Shown piece after piece: positions 52,296 to 61,022 of a stretch of DNA of 64,000 bases. The notes under the pieces were generated by a model. The model had not been told where the DNA came from. It did no database searches and saw only the letters and a program-made list of their open reading frames with translations. This stretch comes from CAIKMD01 sp963702925 (GTDB taxonomy: Bacteria > Pseudomonadota > Alphaproteobacteria > ATCC43930 > CGMCC-115725): contig OY969771.1 of assembly GCA_963702925.1 (NCBI GenBank), forward strand, positions 1,798,001 through 1,862,000. Direction: 5' to 3'. Numbering within the stretch: the first letter of the stretch is position 1; the number at the start of each line of letters is the position of its first letter. The position numbers were made by a program, and so were the translations under genes.

Positions 52296-55249
52296 TCCTC
52301 GGCCTCCGTTCCCGCCAGCCATTCCTTCACGCGCTCGAGATGCACATAGTCGGAATAACGCGGCGCCTTGGCCGGAACCGGAACCGCGCGATACGGCGTC
52401 GCCGGATCGTCGAAAGCGGCGATCAGATCTTCGAGGCCGGCACGCGCACCGGCGATGAGATCGCGCAGCTTTGTGGCATCGCTTTCCGGCGACTTTATTT
52501 CGCCCGCCGGATCGCCGCCGATCAGCCGCCAATAGGCCAGCTCGCCGACAAGCGCCTTGCCGATCTCCTTGAACCCGCCTTGCTCGACAATCACCGCTTC
52601 GAGCGGCAATTGCGGCGCATAGCCTTGCGCGACCTCGCTCCCCGGCGGCGCGGTGCCGGTCTTGTAGTCGATCAACGCAACTTTGCCGTCGCGGTGGCGC
52701 TCGATGCGGTCGGCGCGGCACGTAAGCTCGAACGCGCCGCCGGGACCATCGAGGGTGATCCTGCCGCCAAGCTCGGCCAGAATCTCGTCGAGCAGCGGGC
52801 GGCGTTGCACCTCATGCGCCGTAACCCATTCGGCGATGCGCACGAAGCGCGGCCACCAGAACGCCCAAACGCCCGGCCGCGCCAGAACCTCGCCGAAGCT
52901 TTCGCGGCCGAGCGCGATGAGACGCGCCGCGGCATCCGGCGGCAAGCGCGCGGGATATTGGCGCAGAAATTTTGCGAGCGCGTCATGGATGATGAGACCG
53001 CGGTCGGCCACGCCGGGATCCTGGTCGAGCGGATCGAGCGCCTTTAAGCGCAGCACATGCTTGGCGTAGATGGCGTAGGGATCGCGCATCCAGGTCTCGA
53101 TCTCGGTGACCGACAGCTTGCGCGGGCGCGCGGCAAGCGGCGGGCGCGGCTCGGGCGGCGCGGTCGGCACGGTCGCGGTCGGCTCGTCGATCAGGCGCTG
53201 CCAATCGAGCGGCCCGGTATCGACCATGAGCTGACCTTCCAGACCCGCCGCGCGCAACACCGTGTCGATGCGCAGCAGCCAGCGCGATGGCACGGTCGGC
53301 GTGCCTTCGACCCGGCTCGCGCGCGTCATCACAACGTCGCTGGCACCAAGACCAAGGGCAAAATCGAGCGCGGCCATGCCGATACGGCGCTCGGGCGGCG
53401 GCAAGCCAAATTCTTGCCGCATCGGACGCGACAGCCACGGATCGCTGGTGGCAGAGGCCGGCCAGACACCTTCGTTGAGCCCGCCCAGAATGACGAGATC
53501 GGCCTGTTGCAACCGCGCTTCGAGCAAGCCCCAAATGAAAAGGCGCGGATGACGCCCGTAAGGCGGTCGCACCACCGGACCGGATAGCAGCGCCTCGAAC
53601 AACGCGGGATATTCCCTTCCCGCCAGAGCTGGAAACGCGGCGGCGTGTTGCAGCAGCTCGTTGAGAAACAACGCGGCGGCTTCGCCCGCAGGCTCGCGCC
53701 ACAGCAAAGCCGCGCCTGGCTGCTCGTCGCTCGCCGCCAGCGCCTCGCACGCAGCGATATGGGCCGCGACCAGATCGGCGAGTCGGGTTGTCGGCGCCGC
53801 CACAGCCCGCGCCAATGGTTCGACCGCTGCCGCCAAGCGGGCGACGAGGTCGTGCAGTTCCGCGTCTTCGGCATCGAGAACCGCGCGCAAACCAGCGGCG
53901 CCCGGCTTTGGCCGCGGACCGCGCAGCGCGGCCATTTCGAGCCGACGGATGCGTTCGCGAAACAGCGCGGGGGCAAGGCCGCCGGCGGCCAGCGGATGCT
54001 TCAACGCCGCGAGCAAAGGCAGCGGCGCCATCTCTTGCGTGCCGAGATCGAGCACCAGCCGCAGAAACACGCCCGGCGGCGTCATGTTGAGCGGCACGCC
54101 GGCGGAATCGTCGATCTCGATCTGCCAGCGCCTCAGCTCCGCCGCAACCCGGCGGGCGAGCGCGCGGTCGGGCGTGATCAGCGCGGCGGTCGCGCCCGGC
54201 TTCTCCAGCCGCTCGCGCAGCAGCAGCGCGATGGCGAGCGCCTCTTCCTGCGGCCCCGGGCAATCGAGCCGGCGCAGGCCTTTCAAGGCGCGCCGCTCGA
54301 GCCCGGCAATGAATCGCCAGCGATGGCTGAGCGCAGCCGGCGCCAGCGCCTCGCTCACGAGTTTTCCGCGCGGGCTTGGCGCGCCGCGGCGCGTCCAAGG
54401 CTTCACATCCTTGGGCTCGATCTCGAGCCGGGCGAGAAACCGTGCCGTCAAATGCTGCGGGTGGGCGGGATCGAGCAACGTCTCTTCCCACATCGCGCCA
54501 TCGGCTTCGCTGTCGAGCCCCGGCAGGACGACGGCGCCTTGCGGCAAATGCGCCACCACCGTCATGAGCTCGGCCACGGCCGGGATGCCGCCGGTGAGAC
54601 CGGCGGCGATGACCGGACCGGAAGGCGGCGTCTGGCGCCAGGCTTCGGCTTGCGCCGCGAGCAGCTGGTTGCGGTGCTCGGCCGGATCGAGACAGCCGAT
54701 CTCGGCCAGCATGCTCGGCCAATGCTCGGTGACGATGGCAAGGAATTGGAGAATGTCCTGCCAATGCTGCGCGTAGCGCTCGGGCACCAGCGCGCCGAGC
54801 CGGGCGAAATCCAACCGCTCGGCCTGAACCTCGTCGAGAAAGCGCGCGAGCGCGACAGCAAGCGGCGCGGCCTGTCCCAAGGCAAGCGAGCCGCCATCCT
54901 TCTTGCCGAATTCCTGCACGAGCTGAGTAAGCATCAACGTGCGGCGCAGCTCGGGCACGGCAGGCGGAAGCTCGAAGCCGGCCCCCGCGCTCTCGCCTTC
55001 ATCGGGCAGGAAGGCGAGATCCTCGGGATCGAGATCGCCGACCGGAAACATACGCGGCAACAGCAGCGGCTTGCCCGCGCCGCCGCGCAGAAAGGCCTCG
55101 CGCAGACTTCGCGCGGCGCGCCTGGTCGGCAGCAGCACGGTCATGCGTGCCAGCGCCAGCGGGTCCTTGCCGGCGCGGCGCATCAGCCCCGCGACCAGCG
55201 TGTCGAGGAACGGCCGGTCGAATGGGATGGCGTAAACTGAAGCTGGCAT
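52292..55249 (-). CDS. addB: Double-strand break repair protein AddB
   Basis: A 985-residue subunit of the AddAB helicase-nuclease: an inactivated helicase-like N-terminal two-thirds and a C-terminal PD-(D/E)XK nuclease (LTCRADRIERHRDGKVALIDYKTG). The start MPASVYAIPFDRPFLDTLVAGLMRRAG is typical for the alphaproteobacterial form, and LLPTRRAARSLREAFL is the degraded motif region. Coupled to addA by ATGA. The 3' part overlaps nothing else; it is preceded by murU with 18 bases between. Confidence 0.95.
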   Translation of the reverse strand: MPASVYAIPFDRPFLDTLVAGLMRRAGKDPLALARMTVLLPTRRAARSLREAFLRGGAGKPLLLPRMFPVGDLDPEDLAFLPDEGESAGAGFELPPAVPELRRTLMLTQLVQEFGKKDGGSLALGQAAPLAVALARFLDEVQAERLDFARLGALVPERYAQHWQDILQFLAIVTEHWPSMLAEIGCLDPAEHRNQLLAAQAEAWRQTPPSGPVIAAGLTGGIPAVAELMTVVAHLPQGAVVLPGLDSEADGAMWEETLLDPAHPQHLTARFLARLEIEPKDVKPWTRRGAPSPRGKLVSEALAPAALSHRWRFIAGLERRALKGLRRLDCPGPQEEALAIALLLRERLEKPGATAALITPDRALARRVAAELRRWQIEIDDSAGVPLNMTPPGVFLRLVLDLGTQEMAPLPLLAALKHPLAAGGLAPALFRERIRRLEMAALRGPRPKPGAAGLRAVLDAEDAELHDLVARLAAAVEPLARAVAAPTTRLADLVAAHIAACEALAASDEQPGAALLWREPAGEAAALFLNELLQHAAAFPALAGREYPALFEALLSGPVVRPPYGRHPRLFIWGLLEARLQQADLVILGGLNEGVWPASATSDPWLSRPMRQEFGLPPPERRIGMAALDFALGLGASDVVMTRASRVEGTPTVPSRWLLRIDTVLRAAGLEGQLMVDTGPLDWQRLIDEPTATVPTAPPEPRPPLAARPRKLSVTEIETWMRDPYAIYAKHVLRLKALDPLDQDPGVADRGLIIHDALAKFLRQYPARLPPDAAARLIALGRESFGEVLARPGVWAFWWPRFVRIAEWVTAHEVQRRPLLDEILAELGGRITLDGPGGAFELTCRADRIERHRDGKVALIDYKTGTAPPGSEVAQGYAPQLPLEAVIVEQGGFKEIGKALVGELAYWRLIGGDPAGEIKSPESDATKLRDLIAGARAGLEDLIAAFDDPATPYRAVPVPAKAPRYSDYVHLERVKEWLAGTEAEE

Positions 55250-55267
55250 CGGGCTCAGCAGCCCTGC

Positions 55268-55996
55268 TCAGCGCCAGACGCCGTGATGGCGCAAGCGCTC
55301 CTCGCTGGCGGCGAGGCCTTGCGGCGTGCCGACGTGAAACCATTCGCCGTCATGGATCAAAGCCTCGAGCCGGCCGGCGGCGATGGCTTGGTTCCACACG
55401 CGGTTGAGCGAGAACGCGCCCTCGGGCGCGCCCGCGAAACAACGCCGGCTGAGAATTTCGACGCCGGCGAAAAGATGCGGCGCCACTTCGCGCTCGGCAC
55501 GGCGGCGCACACGTCCGAGCGGATCGACAATGAAATCACCCAGCCCGTCATAGCCGAGCGCGGTGGCCGTGCGTTGCACCAGCAGCAGCGCATCGAGCCG
55601 GTCGCCGTCTTTCGCCGCCGCCTCCCACGCCCGGGCAAGCCGCGTCAGGGCCGACACTTTGGCGTCGAGCCAAAACACATCGGCATTGAGCACGAAGAAC
55701 GCGTCGCCGAGCAGCGGCAGCGCTTTCTTGACGCCGCCGCCCGTGTCGAGCAGCTCGGGCTCGTGCGACAGCTCGATCGCGAGGTCGTGGCGCGACGCGA
55801 GATGCGTCGCGATCATCCCGGCCTTGTAATGGGTGTTGACGACGATGCGCTTCACGCCCGCCGCTTCCAGCCGGTCGATGACATGATCGATGAGCGCGCG
55901 GCCGGCCAGCGGCACGAGCGGCTTCGGCATGTGATCGGTGATCGGCTTCATCCGCGTGCCGAAGCCCGCCGCCAAAATCATCGCACTTTCGATCAT
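55268..55996 (-). CDS. murU: N-acetylmuramate alpha-1-phosphate uridylyltransferase (MurU) family
   Basis: A 242-residue nucleotidyltransferase with the signature MILAAGFGTRMKPITDHMPKPLVPLAG and the metal Asp in VLNADVFW. In Pseudomonas and Caulobacter MurU acts with AmgK to recycle MurNAc to UDP-MurNAc, bypassing de novo synthesis and fosfomycin. The preceding kinase overlaps its start by ATGA, which supports that role over a general sugar nucleotidyltransferase. Both acidic patches and GTPQGL at the end are intact. Confidence 0.9.
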   Translation of the reverse strand: MIESAMILAAGFGTRMKPITDHMPKPLVPLAGRALIDHVIDRLEAAGVKRIVVNTHYKAGMIATHLASRHDLAIELSHEPELLDTGGGVKKALPLLGDAFFVLNADVFWLDAKVSALTRLARAWEAAAKDGDRLDALLLVQRTATALGYDGLGDFIVDPLGRVRRRAEREVAPHLFAGVEILSRRCFAGAPEGAFSLNRVWNQAIAAGRLEALIHDGEWFHVGTPQGLAASEERLRHHGVWR

Positions 55997-56994
55997 GATG
56001 TTGCCTTGGGCGTGACGCGCAGCTCTGGCGGAATATGCTGGTCGAGCCAGGATTTGACCGACGCCAGCGCGGGATGTTCGAGATCCTGATCGATCAACCG
56101 CCACAGGCGCGGGATATGCGCAAGATAGCGCGGCTTGCCGTCGCGGCGGTCGAGCCGCGTGAAGATGCCGACGACCTTGCAATGGCGCTGCGCGCCGAGC
56201 GCCGCAAAAGACGCCGCGAAGGCGGCGCGATCGAGCGACGGAAACGCGGCGAGATAGCGCTCGCGCATGGCGGCGGCCAGCGCCGGCGCGATGTCGCGCC
56301 GCGAATCTTCCAACAGCGAGACCAGATCGTAGGTGATCGGTCCGGTGACGGCGTCCTGGAAATCGAGCAGGCCGCAAGCGGCGATATCGGCGCGACCGGC
56401 AAGGCGCATCAGATTGTCGACGTGATAGTCGCGCAGCACGAGGCTATCGGGCACGGCGCGCGCGACCGGAAAGAGGCCGCGCCACAGATCGAGATATTCA
56501 GCGCGCAAGGCCGGCGGCGCCGGCATGCCGGTCACCGCCGGCAGATACCAGTCGACCAGCAACGCCACCTCGTTCAACAGCCGCGTATCGTCATAAGGTG
56601 GGATCGGCGCCGCGCCCGGGGCGAAGCGCCGGTGCAACGCGATCAGCACATCGACGGCCAGCGCGTAAAGCGCGGTCTCGTCCGCGTTCTTGGCCAGCAA
56701 ACGGGTATAGGTGTCGTCGCCGAAATCCTCGATCACCAGCAATCCTTGGGCCGCGTCGGCGGCGAGGATTTCCGGCGCGCTGAAGCCGAGACCGCGCAAA
56801 ACCCGGGCGATCGCGAGGTAAGGCCGCACGTCTTCCTGGGGCGGCGGCGCATCCATCATCATCGCCTTGGCGCCTTGACGTTCCAGCCGCCAATAGCGGC
56901 GAAAGGACGCGTCGCCCGCGAGCGGAACCCGCTGGGCGCCGCCCCACCCGACCGAAGCGAGAAATTCGACGATCGCCGATTCGCGGTCAACCAC
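55993..56994 (-). CDS. amgK: Anomeric MurNAc/GlcNAc kinase (AmgK), aminoglycoside phosphotransferase fold
   Basis: A 333-residue small-molecule kinase. The N-lobe has GGAQRVPLAGDASFRRYWRLER and the lysine-bearing AKAMMMDAPPP; the catalytic loop is LRDYHVDNLM and the metal Asp is in LLDFQDAVTGPITYDLVSLLEDSRRD. Such sequences are called AmgK when next to murU and tsaE. The start is a GTG at 56994 that overlaps the end of tsaE by eight bases; the long upstream frame is the shadow of tsaE. Product phosphorylates MurNAc at C1 for MurU. Confidence 0.88.
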   Translation of the reverse strand: MVDRESAIVEFLASVGWGGAQRVPLAGDASFRRYWRLERQGAKAMMMDAPPPQEDVRPYLAIARVLRGLGFSAPEILAADAAQGLLVIEDFGDDTYTRLLAKNADETALYALAVDVLIALHRRFAPGAAPIPPYDDTRLLNEVALLVDWYLPAVTGMPAPPALRAEYLDLWRGLFPVARAVPDSLVLRDYHVDNLMRLAGRADIAACGLLDFQDAVTGPITYDLVSLLEDSRRDIAPALAAAMRERYLAAFPSLDRAAFAASFAALGAQRHCKVVGIFTRLDRRDGKPRYLAHIPRLWRLIDQDLEHPALASVKSWLDQHIPPELRVTPKATS

Positions 56995-57460
56995 GCTGCA
57001 ACCCGCCGATACGCGCCGACCAGGAGGGCGAAATCCGCAGCTTTGCGAGACGGGCTTCGCCCTGCGCCGGGGCGAGGTCGACGCCAAGATGTTCTTCCGG
57101 CATGAGCGCACCGAGCCGTTCCGGCCATTCGACCAGCGAAATGCCATCGGCAAAAGCATCCTCGATGCCGAGCTCGTAGGCGTCCTCGGGCTTGTCCAGG
57201 CGGTAAAGGTCGAAATGCCAGATCGGCGGGCCGTTGCTGGGCTCGTACACCTCCACCAAGGTGAAGGTCGGGCTCGGCACCTCGTCGGCATCGAGCCGCG
57301 CGCGGATAAAAGCGCGGGCAAAGGTGGTCTTGCCGGCGCCCAAAGGGCCGCTCAGCCCGATCACGTCGCCTTGGCGTGCGCGGCCGGCGAGATCGGCGGC
57401 AAGCGCGCAGGTCGCCGCCTCGTCGGGCAGATCGATCGCAAGGCTGGTGGAAGTCGTCAC
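56987..57460 (-). CDS. tsaE: tRNA t6A biosynthesis ATPase TsaE
   Basis: A 157-residue P-loop ATPase needed with TsaB/TsaD for threonylcarbamoyladenosine at tRNA position 37. Walker A is SGPLGAGKTTFARAF, the switch is PSPTFTLVEVYE, and the HFDLYRLDKPEDAYELGIEDAF segment is diagnostic. AGGAGG lies 6 bases before the ATG. tsaE-amgK fusions or overlaps are common in alphaproteobacteria, and here they overlap by eight bases. Confidence 0.95.
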   Translation of the reverse strand: MTTSTSLAIDLPDEAATCALAADLAGRARQGDVIGLSGPLGAGKTTFARAFIRARLDADEVPSPTFTLVEVYEPSNGPPIWHFDLYRLDKPEDAYELGIEDAFADGISLVEWPERLGALMPEEHLGVDLAPAQGEARLAKLRISPSWSARIGGLQRG

Positions 57461-57556
57461 GTCCTCCTTTTAGGCCCTTGCCCCAAGGCGCTGCAACCTT
57501 GCGCGCGCGCCGCAAGGCCGCCATTTTACCGCCCGCGCGGCGACGAGGCGGTCAGG

Positions 57557-58579
57557 ATGGCGGAAGCGGTTCAGCGGACGGATGTGGCGATCGTCGGGGC
57601 CGGCCCGGTCGGGCTGTTCGCCGTGTTCGAATGCGGGATGCTGGGTCTCAAATGCCACGTCATCGACGCGCTCGACGCGCGCGGCGGCCAGTGCAGCGCG
57701 CTTTATCCCGAAAAGCCGATTTACGACATCCCCGGCCATCCCGCGATCGAGGCGGGCGAGCTGGTCGCCAAGCTGGAAGAACAGGCGGCGCCCTTCGCGC
57801 CCCATTACCATCTCGGCCACCAGGTCGACACCGTGCAGCCGCTCGCGGGCGGCGGCTTCAAGCTCGCCACGTCGCGCGGCCTGGCGCTCGAAGCGCGCGC
57901 GGTCATCATCGCCGCCGGGGTGGGCGCCTTCGGTCCGAACCGGCCGCCTCTGGCCGGGCTCGAAGCCTATGAAGGCAAGAGCGTGTTCTACCTGGTCACG
58001 CGGCGCGAGGCCTTTCGCGATCAGCGCGTCGTCATTGCGGGCGGCGGCGATTCGGCGGTCGATTGGGCGATTTCGCTGGCCGAGGTCGCGGCGCGGGTGA
58101 TGGTGGTTCATCGCCGGGCGAAATTTCGCGCCGCGCCCGAATCGGCCGCGCGCCTCGAAGCCTTGGCCCAAGCCGGCCGCATCGAGCTTGTCGTCCCCTA
58201 TCAGCTGCACGGGCTCGAAGGGCAAGACGGCAAGCTCGCGGCGGTGATCGTGGCCGATCTGCAAGGCGCGACCAAGGCGCTTCCCGCCGATGTCCTGTTG
58301 CCGTTTTTCGGCCTGTCGATGAATTTGGGGCCGATCGCGCAATGGGGATTGGCGCTCGACCATCACCATATCGCCGTCGCGCCTGCCAGCTGCGCCACCT
58401 CGGTTCCGGGCATTTTCGCGATCGGCGACATCGCCACCTATCCCGGGAAGCTGAAGCTCATCCTGTCGGGCTTCGCCGAGGCAGCGCTGGCGGCGCATGC
58501 GATCCATCCGCTGGTGCATCCCGGCGCGGCGCTGCACTTCGAATATTCGACGACCAAAGGCGTGCCGGGCCGAAGCTGA
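57557..58579 (+). CDS. Ferredoxin-NADP+ reductase, thioredoxin reductase-like (YumC type)
   Basis: A 340-residue FAD/NADPH flavoprotein. FAD site GAGPVGLFAVFECGMLGLKCHVIDALDARGGQC; NADPH site GGGDSAVDWAISLAEVAARVMVVHRRAKFRAAPES; and FAIGDIATYPGKLKLILSGFAEAALAAH at the C-terminal FAD site. There is no CxxC redox pair, so it is the TrxR-like FNR group, not thioredoxin reductase. It reduces ferredoxin or flavodoxin using NADPH. The ATG at 57557 comes right after a GGTCAGG; the frame stays open upstream. It stands alone as a plus-strand gene between two minus-strand operons. Confidence 0.93.
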   Translation: MAEAVQRTDVAIVGAGPVGLFAVFECGMLGLKCHVIDALDARGGQCSALYPEKPIYDIPGHPAIEAGELVAKLEEQAAPFAPHYHLGHQVDTVQPLAGGGFKLATSRGLALEARAVIIAAGVGAFGPNRPPLAGLEAYEGKSVFYLVTRREAFRDQRVVIAGGGDSAVDWAISLAEVAARVMVVHRRAKFRAAPESAARLEALAQAGRIELVVPYQLHGLEGQDGKLAAVIVADLQGATKALPADVLLPFFGLSMNLGPIAQWGLALDHHHIAVAPASCATSVPGIFAIGDIATYPGKLKLILSGFAEAALAAHAIHPLVHPGAALHFEYSTTKGVPGRS

Positions 58580-58600
58580 CAATGCGCGGCAGCTTCCGGG

Positions 58601-60934
58601 TCAGGCCAAAAGCCGCGTCTCCGCCGCCGCGGGCACGGCGCCGTTGAGCCAGCAGGTAACGGTGGTGCCGCGTCCCGGATGGGATTCGAGATCGACCCTG
58701 CCGCCATGCAGCTCGATGAGGCTCTTCACCAGCGAGAGTCCCAGCCCGGCGCCGGTCTGGCGCGCCTGCGAGCTGCCGCGTTCGAATTTTTCGAAGATGC
58801 GTTCCTGATCCTGCTCGGCGACCCCGACTCCGGTATCGGAGACCACCAGCGCGACCTCATCGCCGATGCGCCGCGCGGAGAGCGTGACCGTCCCGCCTTC
58901 GGGCGTGAATTTGAGCGCGTTCGACACCAAGTTAAACACCGCCTGCTTCAGGCGCCGCTCGTCGCCGGCGATGCTCCCGATATCGGCCGGGCAATCGAAT
59001 TCGAGGCGCAGGCCCTGCACCCGCGCCCGCTCGCGCGCGAAGGTCATCACGCCCGACATCAGCGTATGGATATCGACCGGCTCGCGATCGATTTCCATGT
59101 AGCCCGCCTCGATGGTCGCGAGATCGAGAATGTCGTTGATCAGCGACAAAAGCTGGTTCGAGCTTTCGAGAATCGATTGCGCGTAATCGGTTTGGCGGGG
59201 ATTGAGCTCGCCGAAATATTGGTTCGCGAGAATTTCCGTGAAGCCGATGATCGCGTTCAAGGGCGTGCGCAGCTCGTAAGACACGTTGGCGATGAACTCG
59301 CTTTTGAGCCGGCCGGCGGTTTCCAAGGCCTCGTTGCGCTCGCGCAGCGCGTTCTCGACCCGCGCCGAATCGGTCGTGTCGAGATAGCTCAGAAGGATGT
59401 TTCCGTCGGGCAGCGGCACATTCACGGCTTGCAGGACCGAACCGTCGCGGCGTTCGAGCCGCGTGGCGGCCGGCGTCTCGGAGGTAAGACGGGCGATGAT
59501 GCGCGCCTTCAAGCCGAGCCAATCCCGGCCTTCGTCGAAGAAGCCGCGAATTTTCTCGGTGATCTCGGCGACATGCGGCTCGCCGCCGAGGCTTTCGGGC
59601 GCAAGATGCCACAGCTTTGCGTAAGCCGGGTTCCACAGCTTCAAGCGGCCGTCGCTGCCGAACACCGCGATGCCTTCATAGAGGTGATCCAAAGTCTCGC
59701 GCTGTACTTGCATCAGGGTGTTGTAGGAGCGTTCCAGCGCCAGCCGGTCGGTCACGTCCTCATAGGCGTAAGTCAGGCCGCCGAATGGATGCGGGCTAAC
59801 CACAAGGCGCAAGGTGCGCTCGTCGGGCAGATGCATCAGCTCTTCATGCGGCCCGATCAGCGAGGTGAATTGGGTCTGCAATTGCCGCCGGAAGGCCCGG
59901 AAATCTGCCACTTCCGGGAGGCGGCGGCGCTCGCGCAGGCGGTCCATGACTTCTTCGATCAAAGGATGGGTCGCGAGCCAATCCTCCTCGAGGTGCCAGA
60001 GCAGGGCAAAGGCGGTGTTGAAGAAAGCCAACCGCCGGTCGGGGCCGTAAATCGCAATCGCCACGGCGATGCGTTCCAACACCGTGGCATGGGCCGCAAT
60101 GTGGCGCTGAAGCTCGGCCTGAACCGCCTCGAGATCGGTCAGATCGCGGGCGAAGCCGAGCAACTCGCCGCCCGCATAGCTGCCGCCTGCGTCGAGCCGC
60201 ATCTCCATCAATTCGAGCCAGCGGCGGGAGCCGTTGATCACGACATGGCGGTTTTCGGCCGCCGCGCCGACGGCTTGCCGGGCCTTGCCGGCCAAGGCTT
60301 TGCCCGCCGCCACGCCGGCAAGCTCGCGGCTTTCGGAAACCACTTTGTCGTGCGGCGCATCGACCGCGGCGGCATAAGCCCGGTTGCAGCCGACGACCGC
60401 CAAATCCGAGGCGCGGCGGCGCCAAATCGGGAAAGGCAGGGCGTCGAGCACGGCGCGCAAACGGTCGCGCTCGCGTTCCGCTTCGGCGCGTGCATCGGCC
60501 TTGGCGAACCACACGGCAGCGCCGACGGCAGCGCCGTTGGGTGAAACCAACGGGCGGCCTGTCACCTCGATGGTTCGGGTATCGCTCGCCAGCTTTGCCA
60601 GCAGCGTGAAGCTTGCCCCTTCCTCGCGGAGCTTCGCCACGGCGAGGTCGAGCAGCGCGCGATCGGACGCCGCGAAGCGCGCGGAAATCGCTGCAAAATC
60701 CTGGTCTTGCTCGCCCAGCACAGAGAGGCTGCCCGGGATGAAGGTTTCGCCGCCGCCAGCGCGAAAGAGATAGCGCGCGGTCGGCGCCGCATGCAGCGCG
60801 GCATCGCGTTCGGCCACGATCGCCGCCAGCTGCGCGCGCTCGTTTTCGAGCGATCCGGCGCGCCGCGCCTGGCGATAGATCACCAGACCCACCGCAATCG
60901 CAACCACCAGAAGAAGCAGCCAGTAAGTGAGCAC
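58601..60934 (-). CDS. divL: DivL-type atypical kinase with Tyr at the phospho-acceptor site
   Basis: A 777-residue protein with one N-terminal membrane helix (residues 3-20), about four PAS-like segments (45-145, 155-270, 285-395, 410-525), a HisKA domain and an intact HATPase domain (NLVSNALKF at 668-676, DTGVGV at 700-705, GAGLGLSL near 730). The phospho-acceptor motif is ANVSYELRTPLNAIIGF: residue 553 is Tyr where sensor kinases have His. Caulobacter DivL has Tyr550 in a 769-residue protein of the same layout and neighbours, so this is its ortholog. DivL controls CckA and thus CtrA in the cell cycle. The start is GTG at 60934. Confidence 0.9.
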   Translation of the reverse strand: MLTYWLLLLVVAIAVGLVIYRQARRAGSLENERAQLAAIVAERDAALHAAPTARYLFRAGGGETFIPGSLSVLGEQDQDFAAISARFAASDRALLDLAVAKLREEGASFTLLAKLASDTRTIEVTGRPLVSPNGAAVGAAVWFAKADARAEAERERDRLRAVLDALPFPIWRRRASDLAVVGCNRAYAAAVDAPHDKVVSESRELAGVAAGKALAGKARQAVGAAAENRHVVINGSRRWLELMEMRLDAGGSYAGGELLGFARDLTDLEAVQAELQRHIAAHATVLERIAVAIAIYGPDRRLAFFNTAFALLWHLEEDWLATHPLIEEVMDRLRERRRLPEVADFRAFRRQLQTQFTSLIGPHEELMHLPDERTLRLVVSPHPFGGLTYAYEDVTDRLALERSYNTLMQVQRETLDHLYEGIAVFGSDGRLKLWNPAYAKLWHLAPESLGGEPHVAEITEKIRGFFDEGRDWLGLKARIIARLTSETPAATRLERRDGSVLQAVNVPLPDGNILLSYLDTTDSARVENALRERNEALETAGRLKSEFIANVSYELRTPLNAIIGFTEILANQYFGELNPRQTDYAQSILESSNQLLSLINDILDLATIEAGYMEIDREPVDIHTLMSGVMTFARERARVQGLRLEFDCPADIGSIAGDERRLKQAVFNLVSNALKFTPEGGTVTLSARRIGDEVALVVSDTGVGVAEQDQERIFEKFERGSSQARQTGAGLGLSLVKSLIELHGGRVDLESHPGRGTTVTCWLNGAVPAAAETRLLA

Positions 60935-61022
60935 CGCGCCCTCTCGAGCCTCGCCGAACGGCCGGGATTATGGCGCGGTCTTGCGCTTTGCGCAGGAAAA
61001 AAGCGCAGCCGGAAGCGCCGTA

